Positions 18,014 to 29,596 of a stretch of 64,000 nt of DNA are shown piece by piece (the stretch's first letter is position 1; every line of letters starts with the position of its first letter). The stretch spans positions 62,001-126,000 of the forward strand of contig JANQSG010000019.1 of the NCBI GenBank assembly GCA_028284185.1. The letters run 5' to 3'. The notes beneath the pieces were generated by a model that searched no databases, had not been told where the DNA came from, and saw only the letters and a list, made by a program, of their open reading frames with translations. This DNA comes from Kangiella sp. (GTDB lineage: Bacteria > Pseudomonadota > Gammaproteobacteria > Enterobacterales > Kangiellaceae). The translations under genes were made by a program, and so were the position numbers.

Positions 18014-19246
18014 ATGAGCAGCGCGACTTCTTTCGACAAAAACCAACTAAAAGTGCTATTACTGGAAGGTGTCCATCCACAGGCGGAACAACTATTTCGC
18101 CAGGATGGTTATACCAATATTCAATATTCGAAAACTGCTCTTACTGGTGATGAACTTCATCAACAAATAGCTGACACCCACTTTCTGGGGATCCGCTCAC
18201 GCACTCAACTAACCGATCAGGTTTTTGCTTCTGCGCAGAAACTAGTTGCAGTGGGTTGTTTTTGTATAGGCACCAACCAAGTTAACCTCAACGCAGCTCA
18301 ACATAAAGGCGTTCCGATTTTCAATGCTCCCTATTCCAATACCCGCAGTGTAGCCGAATTGGTGCTGGGCGAAATGATCATGCTATTGCGCGGTATTCCG
18401 GCCAAGAATGCCGCTGCCCATCGTGGTGAATGGCAAAAATCGGCCATCAATTCCAACGAAGCCAGAGGTAAAACCCTAGGCATTATTGGCTATGGCCATA
18501 TTGGTACCCAGCTTGGTATTTTGGCGGAAGGAATTGGTATGAAAGTACGCTTCTATGATATTGAAACCAAGCTGACTTTAGGCAATGCCGAACAGCAAAA
18601 TAGTCTGCAACAGCTTTTATCCCAATCTGATGTGGTGTCATTACACGTCCCTGAGACCGAGCAGACAAAAGGTATGATAGGCGAAAAAGAATTGGCTCAA
18701 ATGAAACCAAGTTCTATTTTGGTCAATGCCTCGCGCGGTACGGTAGTCGATATTGATGCGCTGGCCTCAGCACTTGCTAGCAAACATATTGCGGGAGCTG
18801 CGCTGGATGTTTTTCCTACCGAACCAAAATCCAACACTGAAGAATTTATTTCACCATTAAGGCCATTTGATAATGTAATTCTAACACCACACATTGGTGG
18901 TTCCACCCTGGAAGCACAGGAAAATATTGCCATTGAAGTTACTGAAAAAATGCTTAAGTACAGCAATAATGGCTCCACGGTTTCAGCGGTCAATTTTCCT
19001 GAGGTAGCTTTGCCGATACACATGGATACCCATCGAATTTTACATATTCATAAAAACCAACCAGGCATGCTTTCGCAAATTACCAATATTTTAGCGGATA
19101 ATAATGTCAATATTTCAGGACAATACCTGCAAACCAAAGGCGATATTGGCTATGTTGTTACTGATATCGATCAAAGTTCCAGCCAAACTGCTCTCGAAAA
19201 AATGCGCCAGATAAAAGGCACCATACGCGCAAGAATTTTATATTAA
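18014..19246 (+). CDS. serA: D-3-phosphoglycerate dehydrogenase
   Basis: SerA catalyses the first step of serine synthesis, oxidising 3-phosphoglycerate with NAD. The 410 residues equal E. coli SerA. The NAD-binding motif is GIIGYGHIGTQLG, the catalytic Arg lies in NASRGTVVDIDAL, the Glu in DVFPTEPKS and the His in TPHIGGSTLEAQ. The C-terminal ACT domain (about 337-410, RILHIHKNQPGMLSQITNIL) binds serine in homologues and gives feedback inhibition. A bidirectional terminator follows. Its substrate is an intermediate of the adjacent pgk pathway. Confidence 0.96.
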   Translation: MSSATSFDKNQLKVLLLEGVHPQAEQLFRQDGYTNIQYSKTALTGDELHQQIADTHFLGIRSRTQLTDQVFASAQKLVAVGCFCIGTNQVNLNAAQHKGVPIFNAPYSNTRSVAELVLGEMIMLLRGIPAKNAAAHRGEWQKSAINSNEARGKTLGIIGYGHIGTQLGILAEGIGMKVRFYDIETKLTLGNAEQQNSLQQLLSQSDVVSLHVPETEQTKGMIGEKELAQMKPSSILVNASRGTVVDIDALASALASKHIAGAALDVFPTEPKSNTEEFISPLRPFDNVILTPHIGGSTLEAQENIAIEVTEKMLKYSNNGSTVSAVNFPEVALPIHMDTHRILHIHKNQPGMLSQITNILADNNVNISGQYLQTKGDIGYVVTDIDQSSSQTALEKMRQIKGTIRARILY

Positions 19247-19304
19247 ATTTCACTGGGTGGGTTTAACTGTATTGAATCCATCCTGTTTAAGGATCCTTAA
19301 TTAT

Positions 19305-19334
19305 AAAAAAGCCAGCTTAATCGCTGGCTTTTTT
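19305..19334. terminator. Bidirectional terminator between serA and fba
   Basis: AAAAAAGCCAGC and GCTGGCTTTTTT form a perfect 12-bp hairpin stem around TTAATC. It has a T run in both directions and serves the convergent serA and fba genes. Confidence 0.9.
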
Positions 19335-19335
19335 A

Positions 19336-20400
19336 TTAGTTAACTCTCGGATCGAGTTTTCCTGATTGATATTCTTTAGCCATTTGCTCAAGGCTGATTG
19401 GCTTGATTTTTGCAGCATTACCAGCGGTACCAAAAGCTTCATAACGTGCTTTACAAATTGCCTGCATCGCATCTTGTGCAACTCGGTTATATTTACGTGG
19501 ATCAAATTCTTTTGGGTTATACTTTAAAAATTTACGTACTGCCCCCGTTGCTGCTAAACGCAAATCCGTATCAATATTGACTTTTCGTACGCCATATTTA
19601 ATACCTTCTTGAATTTCTTCCACTGGCACGCCATAGGTTTCACCCAAATCACCACCATATTCATTAATCACCGCCAACCAATCCTGCGGCACCGAAGAAG
19701 AACCATGCATAACCAGATGCGTATCAGGAATTCGTGCATTAATTTCTTTAATCCGCTGAATCGATAACACATCACCAGTTGGTGGCCGGGTAAATTTATA
19801 AGCACCGTGTGAAGTACCAATCGCAATCGCCAAAGCATCAACGCCAGTGTCTTTTACAAATTGTGCCGCTTCTTCTGGATCAGTTAATAACTGGTCATGC
19901 GTTAAAACGCCTTCGGCACCTGAACCATCTTCTTCGCCAGCCATTCCTGTTTCTAATGAACCTAAACAGCCAAGCTCACCTTCAACAGAAACACCACAAG
20001 CGTGTGCCATATCAGTAGCTAATTTAGTAACACGAGAATTGTACTCGTAAGACGCTGGCGTTTTCATATCTTCTTCCAGCGAACCATCCATCATAACCGA
20101 AGTAAAGCCTAACTGAATAGACTGCTGACAAACCGCTGGTGAAGCACCGTGATCCTGATGCATACATACTGGAATATGCGGAAACTCTTCCGTTGCCGCC
20201 AAAATTAAATGACGTAAGAAGTTTGAACCTGCATATTTACGAGCACCCGCTGATGCTTGTACGATCACAGGAGAATCGGTTTCATCCGCAGCCTGCATTA
20301 CCGCACGCATTTGTTCTAAATTGTTTACGTTAAATGCTGGGATTCCATAGCCCTTCTCAGCAGCATGATCTAACAATTGTCTTAATGTAATTAATGCCAT
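19336..20400 (-). CDS. fba: Fructose-bisphosphate aldolase, class II
   Basis: This zinc enzyme reversibly condenses dihydroxyacetone phosphate and glyceraldehyde 3-phosphate. The 354 residues are typical of the class IIB/Calvin-type subgroup rather than the E. coli FbaA type. Conserved features are [13 protein letters not shown] at the start, VCMHQDHG (zinc His and catalytic Asp), [10 protein letters not shown] (zinc His) and [10 protein letters not shown] (phosphate binding). It is the last gene of the tkt-gap-pgk-fba block, 46 bases after pgk, and ends at the shared terminator with serA. Confidence 0.95.
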   Translation of the reverse strand: MALITLRQLLDHAAEKGYGIPAFNVNNLEQMRAVMQAADETDSPVIVQASAGARKYAGSNFLRHLILAATEEFPHIPVCMHQDHGASPAVCQQSIQLGFTSVMMDGSLEEDMKTPASYEYNSRVTKLATDMAHACGVSVEGELGCLGSLETGMAGEEDGSGAEGVLTHDQLLTDPEEAAQFVKDTGVDALAIAIGTSHGAYKFTRPPTGDVLSIQRIKEINARIPDTHLVMHGSSSVPQDWLAVINEYGGDLGETYGVPVEEIQEGIKYGVRKVNIDTDLRLAATGAVRKFLKYNPKEFDPRKYNRVAQDAMQAICKARYEAFGTAGNAAKIKPISLEQMAKEYQSGKLDPRVN

Positions 20401-20446
20401 AATTTTACCTTTACCCTGATCCTATAAATTCTTTTACGTTAACTCT

Positions 20447-21631
20447 CTATGCGCGCTGCTCGGCTCTTTGTTGCAAGACGGCCACTGCCGGTAATTCTTT
20501 ACCTTCTAAAAACTCTAAGAAAGCACCACCACCGGTTGAGATATAAGAAATCTGATCTTTAATACCATATTTATCTACCGCAGCTACCGTATCGCCGCCG
20601 CCAGCAATGGAAAAAGCATCGCTTTGCGCAATCGCACGCGAAATCACTTCTGTGCCTTTACCAAATTGATCAAATTCAAAAACACCCACCGGGCCATTCC
20701 AAACAATAGTTTTGGCTTCTGCTAAAATTTTCGCCAAGTGGCTAGCTGATTCTTCACCAATATCAAAAATCATATCATCATCGGCAACTTCTGAAACGGC
20801 TTTTGCTTCTGCCGCTGCATTTTCGGAAAATTCTTTACCTGTAACCACATCCACAGGCACAGGAATATCGCCACCATTAGCTTGCGCCTGCTCGATTAAA
20901 CGTTTGGCTTCCGGAACTAAATCCTGCTCGTATAAAGATTTACCCACCGACTGACCCGTTGCCGCAATAAAGGTATTGGCAATACCGCCACCTACAATTA
21001 ATTGATCAACAATATTTGACAGCTTATCCAAAACCGTTAACTTGGTTGAAACTTTTGAACCACCCACAATAGCCACCATTGGGCGTGCAGGATTATCCAA
21101 AGCTTTACCCAAAGCTTCTAATTCACCCGCCAATAACAAGCCAGCGCAAGCTACAGGTGCAAATTTGGCTACACCATGAGTCGAAGCCTGCGCACGATGG
21201 GCACAACCAAAAGCATCGTGCACAAATATATCACAAAGGTCTGCATACATTTTTGCAAGGCGATCATCATTAGCTTTTTCACCCACATTACAACGAACAT
21301 TTTCGAAAATCAGTACTTCGCCTTGCTCAACATCAACACCATTTAAATACTCAGTGACCAGGCGCACTGGCACGTCCAATTGCTTATTTAAATAATCAGC
21401 AACGATTTTCATGGAATCTTTTTCAGTCAAAACACCTTCTGCTGGACGCCCGCGATGCGACATCACCATCACTTTAGCGCCTTTTTCCAAGGCTAACTTA
21501 ATGGTCGGAATCGAGGCTTGAATCCGCACATCACTGGTAATTCTTCCATCTTTAACCGGAACATTTAGATCCTCACGAATAAGCACTCGCTTACCCTGTA
21601 AATCCAAATCTGCCATTCGTAAAACATTCAT
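20447..21631 (-). CDS. pgk: Phosphoglycerate kinase
   Basis: Pgk reversibly transfers phosphate between 1,3-bisphosphoglycerate and ADP. The 394 residues are full length. The N-terminal substrate half shows [14 protein letters not shown] and VMSHRGRP, and the C-terminal nucleotide half shows [13 protein letters not shown] and [12 protein letters not shown]. Gap lies upstream and fba downstream on the same strand. A nested-hairpin repeat sits in the 206-bp space between gap and pgk, which could uncouple their expression. Confidence 0.97.
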   Translation of the reverse strand: MNVLRMADLDLQGKRVLIREDLNVPVKDGRITSDVRIQASIPTIKLALEKGAKVMVMSHRGRPAEGVLTEKDSMKIVADYLNKQLDVPVRLVTEYLNGVDVEQGEVLIFENVRCNVGEKANDDRLAKMYADLCDIFVHDAFGCAHRAQASTHGVAKFAPVACAGLLLAGELEALGKALDNPARPMVAIVGGSKVSTKLTVLDKLSNIVDQLIVGGGIANTFIAATGQSVGKSLYEQDLVPEAKRLIEQAQANGGDIPVPVDVVTGKEFSENAAAEAKAVSEVADDDMIFDIGEESASHLAKILAEAKTIVWNGPVGVFEFDQFGKGTEVISRAIAQSDAFSIAGGGDTVAAVDKYGIKDQISYISTGGGAFLEFLEGKELPAVAVLQQRAEQRA

Positions 21632-21727
21632 GTTTTAGAACCTTTTATCAATAAATTGTTAAATCTTTAAAACGCAAAAAGACTTTCCGAAAAAAGCCTT
21701 TGTAAATCTAATCACTAATTTAACAAA

Positions 21728-21833
21728 CTATTATTGTGTTTAGACGCGGCGCAATCATTTTAGGTTAGCGAATAGTACAAAAGTACATGAGCGACGACTA
21801 AAATGATTGCAACAAAGTATCAACCAATAATAG
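21728..21833 (+). repeat. Nested-hairpin intergenic repeat, copy C
   Basis: The outer stem pairs CTATTATTG (21728-21736) with CAATAATAG (21825-21833). The 5' internal loop ends CGGC and the 3' loop begins AAC. The second stem is a perfect 13 bp, GCAATCATTTTAG (21751-21763) with CTAAAATGATTGC (21798-21810). The inner hairpin GTAC-AAAA-GTAC is followed by ATGAGCGACG. It ends four bases before the gap stop codon, the same placement as copy B behind gcvH. None of its three stems shares sequence with copies A or B. Confidence 0.65.
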
Positions 21834-21837
21834 GCAG

Positions 21838-22839
21838 TTAAACAGCCATCATTTTTATGGCTACGTCGAGCATTCTATTACTAAAACCCCACTCATTATC
21901 GTACCAAGTCACCACCTTAACCAGATTACCATTCATCACCCGAGTCTGGCCGGCATCAAAAGTAGAAGATGCTGGGCTATGGTTAAAATCAATCGAAACC
22001 AATGGCTCATCATTGTAGTAAAGCACATGGTTATCCGCTGCTTTTTTCACAATCTCATTAATTTCTTCGGCAGAGGTATCGCGACCTGCTTCAAAGGTTA
22101 AATCCACACAGGAAACATTAATCGTTGGTACGCGCATAGCAAAACCATCTAATACACCATTTAATTCTGGCAGGACTAAACCTACTGCTTTAGCAGCACC
22201 GGTTTTTGTTGGGATAATGCTTTGTGCTGCAGCACGGGCACGACGTAAATCTTTATGTTGGTTATCAATCAACTTTTGATCGTTGGTGTAAGCATGAATA
22301 GTATTTACTAAGCCAGATTTAATACCCACTGTATCGTTTAATACTTTCGCCAATGGCGCTAAACAATTAGTGGTACATGAAGCGTTAGAAACAACTCTGT
22401 GCTCAGATTTTAAAATATCATCATTTACCCCAAATACCACAGTTGCATCCACGTCCGCTGCACCTGGCGCTGAGATCAATACTTTCTTTGCGCCGCCTTT
22501 GAAGTGCTTGGAAGCACCAGCTTGATCTTTAAATACACCCGTACATTCAAACACCACATCAACATCTTGATCACCCCAGGGAATTAGTTCTGGGTTGCGC
22601 TCTGCGTACAGTTTAATTTTGTCACCATTAACCGTCATATAGTCGCCATCAGTAGCAACATCAGCGTTAAAACGACCATGCGTGGTATCGTATTTGGTTA
22701 AATGAACTGTAGTTTCTGCTGGGTGCGAAGAATTAATGGCTACCACTTGAATGCGATCTCGATAGCCATGCTCATAAATTGCGCGAAGTGCGGTACGGCC
22801 AATACGACCATAACCATTAATTGCTACTTTAACTGTCAT
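21838..22839 (-). CDS. gap: Glyceraldehyde-3-phosphate dehydrogenase, GapB-like
   Basis: The enzyme interconverts glyceraldehyde 3-phosphate and 1,3-bisphosphoglycerate. The 333 residues carry INGYGRIGR, catalytic Cys155 in [12 protein letters not shown] and [14 protein letters not shown]. After the second beta strand it reads [20 protein letters not shown], where NAD-type GapA has AIND. Serine in place of that Asp, with the following PAET, resembles Bacillus GapB (AINASYSAET), which prefers NADP and works in the gluconeogenic direction. NADP preference here is inference. It lies between tkt and pgk. Confidence 0.93.
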   Translation of the reverse strand: MTVKVAINGYGRIGRTALRAIYEHGYRDRIQVVAINSSHPAETTVHLTKYDTTHGRFNADVATDGDYMTVNGDKIKLYAERNPELIPWGDQDVDVVFECTGVFKDQAGASKHFKGGAKKVLISAPGAADVDATVVFGVNDDILKSEHRVVSNASCTTNCLAPLAKVLNDTVGIKSGLVNTIHAYTNDQKLIDNQHKDLRRARAAAQSIIPTKTGAAKAVGLVLPELNGVLDGFAMRVPTINVSCVDLTFEAGRDTSAEEINEIVKKAADNHVLYYNDEPLVSIDFNHSPASSTFDAGQTRVMNGNLVKVVTWYDNEWGFSNRMLDVAIKMMAV

Positions 22840-22889
22840 TTGAAATCTCCGAAATAACTACAGTTTTAAATTGATATTCTTAAAAAGTT

Positions 22890-24896
22890 TTAAAAAAGTT
22901 CATTGGTTTTGGCGACGACATTATCCACCGTAAAACCAAAGTGCTTAAATAATTCACCTGCTGGTGCTGACTCACCAAAACTTGTCATCCCGATGACAAC
23001 ACCATCTAAGCCCACATATTTGTACCAGTAATCGGCAATGCCTGCTTCAATAGCGACACGCTTGGTTACTGAGCTCGGCAATACAGACTCTTTATAACCA
23101 GCATCCTGTGCATCAAACACATCAGTCGATGGCATGGATACTACGCGAATATTTTTGCCCTGATCTGCTAATTGCTTAGCCGCTTCAACTGCCAGTTCTA
23201 CTTCTGAGCCAGTAGCAATGAAAATAGCATCGGGCGTATCATTAGATTGGTAGATCACATAAGCACCACGAGCAATATTAGCTAATTGCTCAGCACTACG
23301 ATCTTGATGTTTTAAATTCTGACGGGACAAACTTAAAGCTGTTGGCCCATCACTTTTTTCAATTGCTGCTTTCCAGGCCACCGCAGTTTCTACTGCATCA
23401 CAGGGACGCCATACGGAACAATTTGGTGTTAAACGCATATTGGCTAATTGCTCAATCGGTTGGTGAGTTGGGCCATCTTCACCCAAGCCAATCGAGTCGT
23501 GAGTAAAAACATAAATTGCTTGCTGTTTCATTAACGCCGCCATGCGAACGGCATTACGAGCGTATTCCATAAAGATCAGGAAAGTGCCGCCATACGGCAT
23601 CAAGCCGCCGTGTAAGGCCATACCATTCATAATGGCGCACATACCAAATTCACGAACGCCATAGTATAGATAGTTACCTGAAGCATCTTTGGCCTCAATA
23701 GCTTTAGAGTCCGCATGAATAGTTAAGTTAGAACCGGCTAAATCAGCAGAACCACCCACCATTTCAGGCAATAATGGCGCATAAGCATTTAATGCCATTT
23801 GCGAAGCTTTACGAGAAGCAACTGTCGGCCCTTCGGCTTGCAAGCCTGCTATATATTTTTGCGCTTCTGCTTGAAAATTTGCTGGTAATTCTGAATTTAA
23901 ACGTCGCTTTAACTCTACTGCTAATTCTGGATAAGCAGATTCATAAGCGGCAAATTGTTGCTTCCAAGCCTCCTCGTTTTCAGAGCCTTTGGTTTGTGCA
24001 TTCCAGGCATTCGCTATATTTTGTGGAATTTCAAAAGCTGCAGCATTCCAACCTAACTTTTCACGTACTAAAACAATCTCATCATCGCCTAATGGTGCAC
24101 CATGACAATCTTCTTTGCCTTCTTTATTCGGCGAACCAAAGCCAATAATGGTTTTACAACAAATTAATGTCGGACGACTTTGATCAGTTTTAGCTTCATC
24201 AACCGCTTGTTTAATGGCCTCCGGATTGTGACCATCAACTCCAGCAATAACCTGCCAGCCATAAGACTCAAAACGCTTAGGCGTATCGTCTGAGAACCAG
24301 CCTTCAACTTCACCATCAATGGAGATGCCATTGTCATCCCAGAATACGATTAATTTACCTAAACCAAGTGTGCCAGCTAAAGAACAGACTTCATGGGAAA
24401 TACCCTCCATCAAACAACCGTCACCCATAAACACGTAGGTGTGGTGATCGATTATTTCATGATCCGGCTGGTTAAACTGAGCAGCTAGAGTTTTTTCGGC
24501 AATGGCAAAACCAACTGCATTGGCAATGCCCTGACCTAAGGGGCCAGTGGTGGTTTCAACTCCTGGTGTGTAACCATATTCAGGATGACCAGGAGTTTTG
24601 GAATGAATTTGTCGAAAATTCTTAATGTCATCAATCGAAACGTCATAGCCAGTAAGGTGTAAGACTGAATAAACCAACATGGAGCCATGGCCATTGGACA
24701 TCACAAAGCGATCACGATTTACCCAGTGAGGGTTATTAGGATTATGTTTGAAGTAGTCGTTCCATAATACCTGGGCGATATCAGCCATGCCCATTGGGGC
24801 ACCAGGGTGACCAGATTTAGCTTTTTGCACAGCATCCATACTTAAGGCGCGAATGGCATTAGCCATCTCAAAACGGCTTGGCGGATCAATTGACAT
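22890..24896 (-). CDS. tkt: Transketolase
   Basis: This thiamine diphosphate enzyme moves two-carbon ketol units between pentose, triose, tetrose and hexose phosphates. The 668 residues match E. coli TktA/B. The N-terminal part shows [24 protein letters not shown] and the cofactor-binding [18 protein letters not shown]; the middle shows [17 protein letters not shown]. It is first in the tkt-gap-pgk-fba block, 50 bases before gap. Together with rpiA and fba it links the pentose phosphate and glycolytic pools. Confidence 0.97.
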   Translation of the reverse strand: MSIDPPSRFEMANAIRALSMDAVQKAKSGHPGAPMGMADIAQVLWNDYFKHNPNNPHWVNRDRFVMSNGHGSMLVYSVLHLTGYDVSIDDIKNFRQIHSKTPGHPEYGYTPGVETTTGPLGQGIANAVGFAIAEKTLAAQFNQPDHEIIDHHTYVFMGDGCLMEGISHEVCSLAGTLGLGKLIVFWDDNGISIDGEVEGWFSDDTPKRFESYGWQVIAGVDGHNPEAIKQAVDEAKTDQSRPTLICCKTIIGFGSPNKEGKEDCHGAPLGDDEIVLVREKLGWNAAAFEIPQNIANAWNAQTKGSENEEAWKQQFAAYESAYPELAVELKRRLNSELPANFQAEAQKYIAGLQAEGPTVASRKASQMALNAYAPLLPEMVGGSADLAGSNLTIHADSKAIEAKDASGNYLYYGVREFGMCAIMNGMALHGGLMPYGGTFLIFMEYARNAVRMAALMKQQAIYVFTHDSIGLGEDGPTHQPIEQLANMRLTPNCSVWRPCDAVETAVAWKAAIEKSDGPTALSLSRQNLKHQDRSAEQLANIARGAYVIYQSNDTPDAIFIATGSEVELAVEAAKQLADQGKNIRVVSMPSTDVFDAQDAGYKESVLPSSVTKRVAIEAGIADYWYKYVGLDGVVIGMTSFGESAPAGELFKHFGFTVDNVVAKTNELF

Positions 24897-25039
24897 TCAA
24901 TCTCCAGAAAATAGGTTATTTTTAGGCCGCTTATTGTCTCAAACCCTTAATGCCCAGGCAAATAATTTGGTTATTTTTACAGCACTTTTATCTATCTCTG
25001 GTTATATGCTTATAAGCAAGGTTTTAAAACTACCCAAAG

Positions 25040-28000
25040 CTACTCTATTTCATTCCAATCGGCCAGCGCCTTCTCTAAAGTAGCTTCACTGCTTTCCAGT
25101 AACTTTTCAACTTCGAATGCCGGCAATGGCTGGCTGAAGATAAATCCTTGAATTTCTTCACATTTCATTGCTCTTAAGGCTTCAAGCTGTTCAATAGTTT
25201 CAACTCCTTCAGCCACCACCTTTACACCTAAGTTATGGGCTAATGTAACAATTGAGGCAACTAGCTGCCGATCCCTTTTCGAATCATCCAGATCCCAAAC
25301 AAATGATCGATCAATCTTCAAGGTATCAATAGGGAAATCCTTTAAATTTCCTAAAGACGAATAGCCGACCCCAAAGTCATCCAAAGCTAATGAAACCCCC
25401 ATTTCTTTAAGGCTATTCATCTGCTGAATCGAATGGGACAGATCCTGCATGACCATTCCTTCAGTAATTTCAAATTCAATAGTGCTGGCATCCAGCTTGG
25501 ATAAATGAAGCGCATTTTTAACCGTTTGCCAAAGATTTTCGTGATAAAACTGTATGGCAGATAAATTAATCGCGATTTTCCCTTTAAAAAGCCCACGTTT
25601 TTGCCAATCTTTAACCTGAATACAGGTTTTTTCTATAACTTGCTGACTGATTGGAATAATCAAACCCGATTCTTCGGCTAACGGAATAAATTCATTTGGC
25701 GAAACCAAACCACGCTCTTCATTACGCCAGCGCACCAAAGCTTCAAAACCACTAATATCACCCGTTTCCAAGCTGACTTTTGGTTGATAAAAAACCAGGA
25801 ACTCATCTTTTTCAATGGCTTGGCGCAGATCGTTTTCCAGGCTCAGGCGTATTTTTGCCTGCTCATTCATTTGATTCGTATAGAACTGGAAGGTATTTTT
25901 GCCCTTCTTCTTGGCATAATACATCGCCGTATCAGCATTCCGTAATAGTTCTTCGGCAGTTTCACCATTTTCCGGATACATGACGATACCAATACTGGGC
26001 GAAACTATGACTTCATTAGCAGACAACTGTAATGTATGTGCAAAACGATCCAATATCTGCTGTGCTGTCCCTGCTGCCAAATTCCAGGCCTCAATATTTT
26101 GCAAAAAGACGATAAACTCATCACCACCAAAACGTGCGACCATATCTTTTTCAGTATTGACAATTTTGCCAAGTATTTCTGCGACTCTAATTAATAATTC
26201 ATCACCAACCCCATGCCCTAAGGAGTCATTAATTCTTTTAAAATTATCTAAATCAATAAATAACAAAGCATGTCGCTGGCTACTATCAGAATGACTTAAA
26301 ATCATCTCCACTTCACTATGGAACGTATTACGGTTAGGCAGATTGGTCAGTTGATCGGTAGTTGCCAAACGGCGTAATTCCTTTTCCGCTCGTTTACGAT
26401 AAGTAATATCTGAAAAAACCCCTACATAATTAATAATATTGCCATCATTATCACGTACAACATTAATGTTGATCTCTATCGGATAAACACTGCCATTACT
26501 TCTGATCGCTTCCAGCTCGCCATGCCAGGTTCCCTTTTTATCCAGAATAGCTCTTAATTTCTTATAAAAATCCTGATTCATGCCATCAATAGCATTTTCA
26601 TCCATAGTTGAGCCAATCACATCCTCTTCGCTATAACCAGTGATAGTTTCAAAGGCTTTATTGATTACCACATAATTCAAATTAGCATCTAAAATCCAGA
26701 CTGCATCAGAAATATTTTCAAAAGACTTGGCAATCACACTTAAGCGTTGTTCGGCATCTTTGATTTCAGTAATGTTTTTTAAAGTACCAGCCATCCGAAT
26801 AGGCGTTTCACCGTCAAACTCAACCACCTTGCCTTGATCCAGCACCCAGATCCAACCGTCTGCGTCATTCTGCAAGCGATAGGTGCTTTCAAAGTGTTGT
26901 GATTTACCTCTTATATGGGAGCTTAATGCCTGCTTTACATAGGCTAGGTCATTCGGATGTATATTGGAGTGAGCATCTGAATAACCACTTCTGATACCAT
27001 CACGGGGGAAGTCTATATCCCACTCATTAGATAAATGCAGTGCACCAGATCCAATATCCCAATCCCACAGTTCATCGCCACTGCCCCATAGCGATAATTT
27101 TAGTCGCTCCTCACTCTCTTCCAACTTGGTTTGCGCCGCACGCCGCTCTTTGTTACGTGACTGGAACATACTAAAAGCTATTAACAACAATGAGCTTGAG
27201 ATGGCAATATAAAATCCCAATGCCCATGTCGACAAAAATGGCGAAGGCCTTACCTTAACACTTAAATCAACCGATTGAGGATTCCAGATACCATCTTTAT
27301 TAGCGGCCATTAATCTGAATACATAGCTCCCTGACTTCAATTTAGGATAAACTGCACGGCGATGATGCGCACCGACTTCATACCACTCTTTATCGTATCC
27401 TTCTAACTTATAGCGAAAGCGATTATCTTCAGGATTAGTATATTGCAAGTTACTAAATTCAAGAATTAAAGAAGTGTCTTGGTGATGCAAGCTAATCTCA
27501 GGACTAATATTGACCGGAACCGAAACATGAGCATCTTCATCAGCTCCAATTTTTGCCAGCTTGTTATTAACTAAAATTTTGGTGATAACGGGTCTGGCCA
27601 GACTTTCGTCTTTAACATATTTTTTAGGATCAAAGCCGATAATTCCATTAATCCCACCTAAAAAAATACGCCCTTTGCGATCAATGATTTTAGAGCCTAA
27701 ATTAAAGTCGTGTATCGGCTGTCCCTGCTCTAAAGAAAAATGAGCCAAACTAAAATTGGTAGGATCCAGTCGAAATAAGCCTCCCGCCGTAGCCAACCAC
27801 AAATTGTAGTGCTTATCCTGTTGAATAGAATACACAACGTTGTTTAATGAAGAGTTTTTATTATTAATCTCCATGATTTTCTGGGTAGTAAAATCTAAAC
27901 GCAACAAACCATTACCATAAGTTGCAACCCATAAGCGTCCATGTAAATCTTTATCCAAATCAAAAATAGGCGTCATTAAAGCTATTGGCGCATTTTCTAT

Positions 28001-29596
28001 TAACTTACCAATCTCAGTAAACTGTCCATTGTTAGTATCATACTTAATCAAACCTTGTTCGGTTGCCAACCAGATTGAGTCCTTTTCAAAAAGCAAATCA
28101 TAAACATGATTCTTGGGGCTAAAACTCTGCTGATCCACCAAGATGTGCTGTTTAATGTTGCCATCTTCAAGCAACCAAAGACCTTTTGAACTGGTGATCC
28201 ATAATTTGCCTTGCCGGTAGTGCGCCGAAAAAAGTGAGGCATTATCAAAATCCAATTCTGAATATTTTTGAAAGCTATTTTTAGCTTTATCATACGACCA
28301 TAAACTATCTGCTGTCATAATCCATAAATAGCCAATAGATCCTTCAACAATACTGTTAATTGAATAACCATTATCTGCAAACTTAATGTTCGGATCGACT
28401 ATAAAATCACGTCCCTGTGGTTTTAACACTGATAAACCATTAAGCTCGCTACCTGCCCATAACCAGCCATCAGAATCTATGGTTAATGAAAAAATAGAGT
28501 CTCCAGTAAGACTATTTTCTTGTTCAGACTTTTTGTAATAGTGAGAAAACTTTAAACTATTAATATTGATACGATGTAAATTGGCATCTGTACCAACCCA
28601 TAACAAATTATCAGCATCCTGCAATAAACTATTCACATGGTTGGCACCAATGCGTTCCAGCTTAGAACCCTTGTAGCCATAATAATCACTGGTGTTTTTT
28701 TCTAAATCAATAAAATAAAGTCCGTTTTCCTCAGTGCCGATTAAAATTAACTGCGGCTCAACCACTAATACTTCACTAATTTTTATGTCGGAAGCGCTAA
28801 TACCAAAATTAGATAAGGCTAAGGGTTCTACTTGTTTGGTGCTCCATTGCAACCGATATAAGCGCTTGTCAGCAACAATTAAAAGATGGTTGTCAGCAAG
28901 CGGCAATATTTTGTTAATAGTGCCCAGGGACTGACTTAACTCTACTATTTCAAACTGACCTTTTTTATTATTAAGGATAGCAATTTTGCCTGTGGTGGTT
29001 CCTAAAATTATGGTTTCTTTTATTTGACTGAGACTGCTAATTTCTTGCATAGACTCTTTGATATCAAATGAGTTCAACAAAGGGAATTTTTTGAAGCTTT
29101 GGGTGGCTGCTTGATACAAGAAAATACCGTTAGAGGTTCCAATCCATACATTCCCATCTTTACCACTTAATAAACTGAAAATTCGATCATCAACAATAGA
29201 AAAGGGATCACCTGGATTATGGAGAAAATTTAGAAGCTCACCTTTATCCTGCAAAAATACATTCAAGCCATGCTCGGTGCCAATCCAGACATTACCCGCA
29301 GAATCGGTAGTCAAGACATTAATTTCGTCAAAGCTGAGGGCAGAATTAGCGCTAAAATACTGTTCAACCTGATAGCCATCATAGCGATTAAGACCGGCCT
29401 GGGTGCCAATCCAGATAAATCCCTGTTGATCCTGAGTCAGTGCCGTCACAACAGCCTGAGTTAATTCATTCTCAAGCTCAACTGGCTCAGGGGTAAACTC
29501 TTCAGCCTGACTAACAGGCAATACCCACAGCATAACGCCCAGTAAAATTGCTACTGTTATATTTCGCCTTTTAGCAACACCTGCTCCCAACCCCAA
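25040..29596 (-). CDS. Membrane sensor with beta-propeller, Y_Y_Y, PAS, GGDEF and EAL domains
   Basis: This 1518-residue protein has a signal peptide (to about SQAEEF). About a dozen propeller blades follow, of the form DxxGxxWIGTxxGL (QDQQGFIWIGTQAGLNRYDG and repeats), up to about residue 690. Then come a Y_Y_Y domain (YKLEGYDKEWYEVG, about 700-780), a membrane helix near 785-810, two PAS domains (about 820-1065), GGDEF (intact, near 1155) and EAL (GFEALVRW near 1284; DDFGVGYSSL near 1409). The RxxD inhibitory site before GGDEF is absent. It probably senses a periplasmic ligand and makes or degrades c-di-GMP. The start is TTG behind a GGAAGG ribosome-binding site. Confidence 0.9.
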   Translation of the reverse strand: MGLGAGVAKRRNITVAILLGVMLWVLPVSQAEEFTPEPVELENELTQAVVTALTQDQQGFIWIGTQAGLNRYDGYQVEQYFSANSALSFDEINVLTTDSAGNVWIGTEHGLNVFLQDKGELLNFLHNPGDPFSIVDDRIFSLLSGKDGNVWIGTSNGIFLYQAATQSFKKFPLLNSFDIKESMQEISSLSQIKETIILGTTTGKIAILNNKKGQFEIVELSQSLGTINKILPLADNHLLIVADKRLYRLQWSTKQVEPLALSNFGISASDIKISEVLVVEPQLILIGTEENGLYFIDLEKNTSDYYGYKGSKLERIGANHVNSLLQDADNLLWVGTDANLHRININSLKFSHYYKKSEQENSLTGDSIFSLTIDSDGWLWAGSELNGLSVLKPQGRDFIVDPNIKFADNGYSINSIVEGSIGYLWIMTADSLWSYDKAKNSFQKYSELDFDNASLFSAHYRQGKLWITSSKGLWLLEDGNIKQHILVDQQSFSPKNHVYDLLFEKDSIWLATEQGLIKYDTNNGQFTEIGKLIENAPIALMTPIFDLDKDLHGRLWVATYGNGLLRLDFTTQKIMEINNKNSSLNNVVYSIQQDKHYNLWLATAGGLFRLDPTNFSLAHFSLEQGQPIHDFNLGSKIIDRKGRIFLGGINGIIGFDPKKYVKDESLARPVITKILVNNKLAKIGADEDAHVSVPVNISPEISLHHQDTSLILEFSNLQYTNPEDNRFRYKLEGYDKEWYEVGAHHRRAVYPKLKSGSYVFRLMAANKDGIWNPQSVDLSVKVRPSPFLSTWALGFYIAISSSLLLIAFSMFQSRNKERRAAQTKLEESEERLKLSLWGSGDELWDWDIGSGALHLSNEWDIDFPRDGIRSGYSDAHSNIHPNDLAYVKQALSSHIRGKSQHFESTYRLQNDADGWIWVLDQGKVVEFDGETPIRMAGTLKNITEIKDAEQRLSVIAKSFENISDAVWILDANLNYVVINKAFETITGYSEEDVIGSTMDENAIDGMNQDFYKKLRAILDKKGTWHGELEAIRSNGSVYPIEININVVRDNDGNIINYVGVFSDITYRKRAEKELRRLATTDQLTNLPNRNTFHSEVEMILSHSDSSQRHALLFIDLDNFKRINDSLGHGVGDELLIRVAEILGKIVNTEKDMVARFGGDEFIVFLQNIEAWNLAAGTAQQILDRFAHTLQLSANEVIVSPSIGIVMYPENGETAEELLRNADTAMYYAKKKGKNTFQFYTNQMNEQAKIRLSLENDLRQAIEKDEFLVFYQPKVSLETGDISGFEALVRWRNEERGLVSPNEFIPLAEESGLIIPISQQVIEKTCIQVKDWQKRGLFKGKIAINLSAIQFYHENLWQTVKNALHLSKLDASTIEFEITEGMVMQDLSHSIQQMNSLKEMGVSLALDDFGVGYSSLGNLKDFPIDTLKIDRSFVWDLDDSKRDRQLVASIVTLAHNLGVKVVAEGVETIEQLEALRAMKCEEIQGFIFSQPLPAFEVEKLLESSEATLEKALADWNEIE

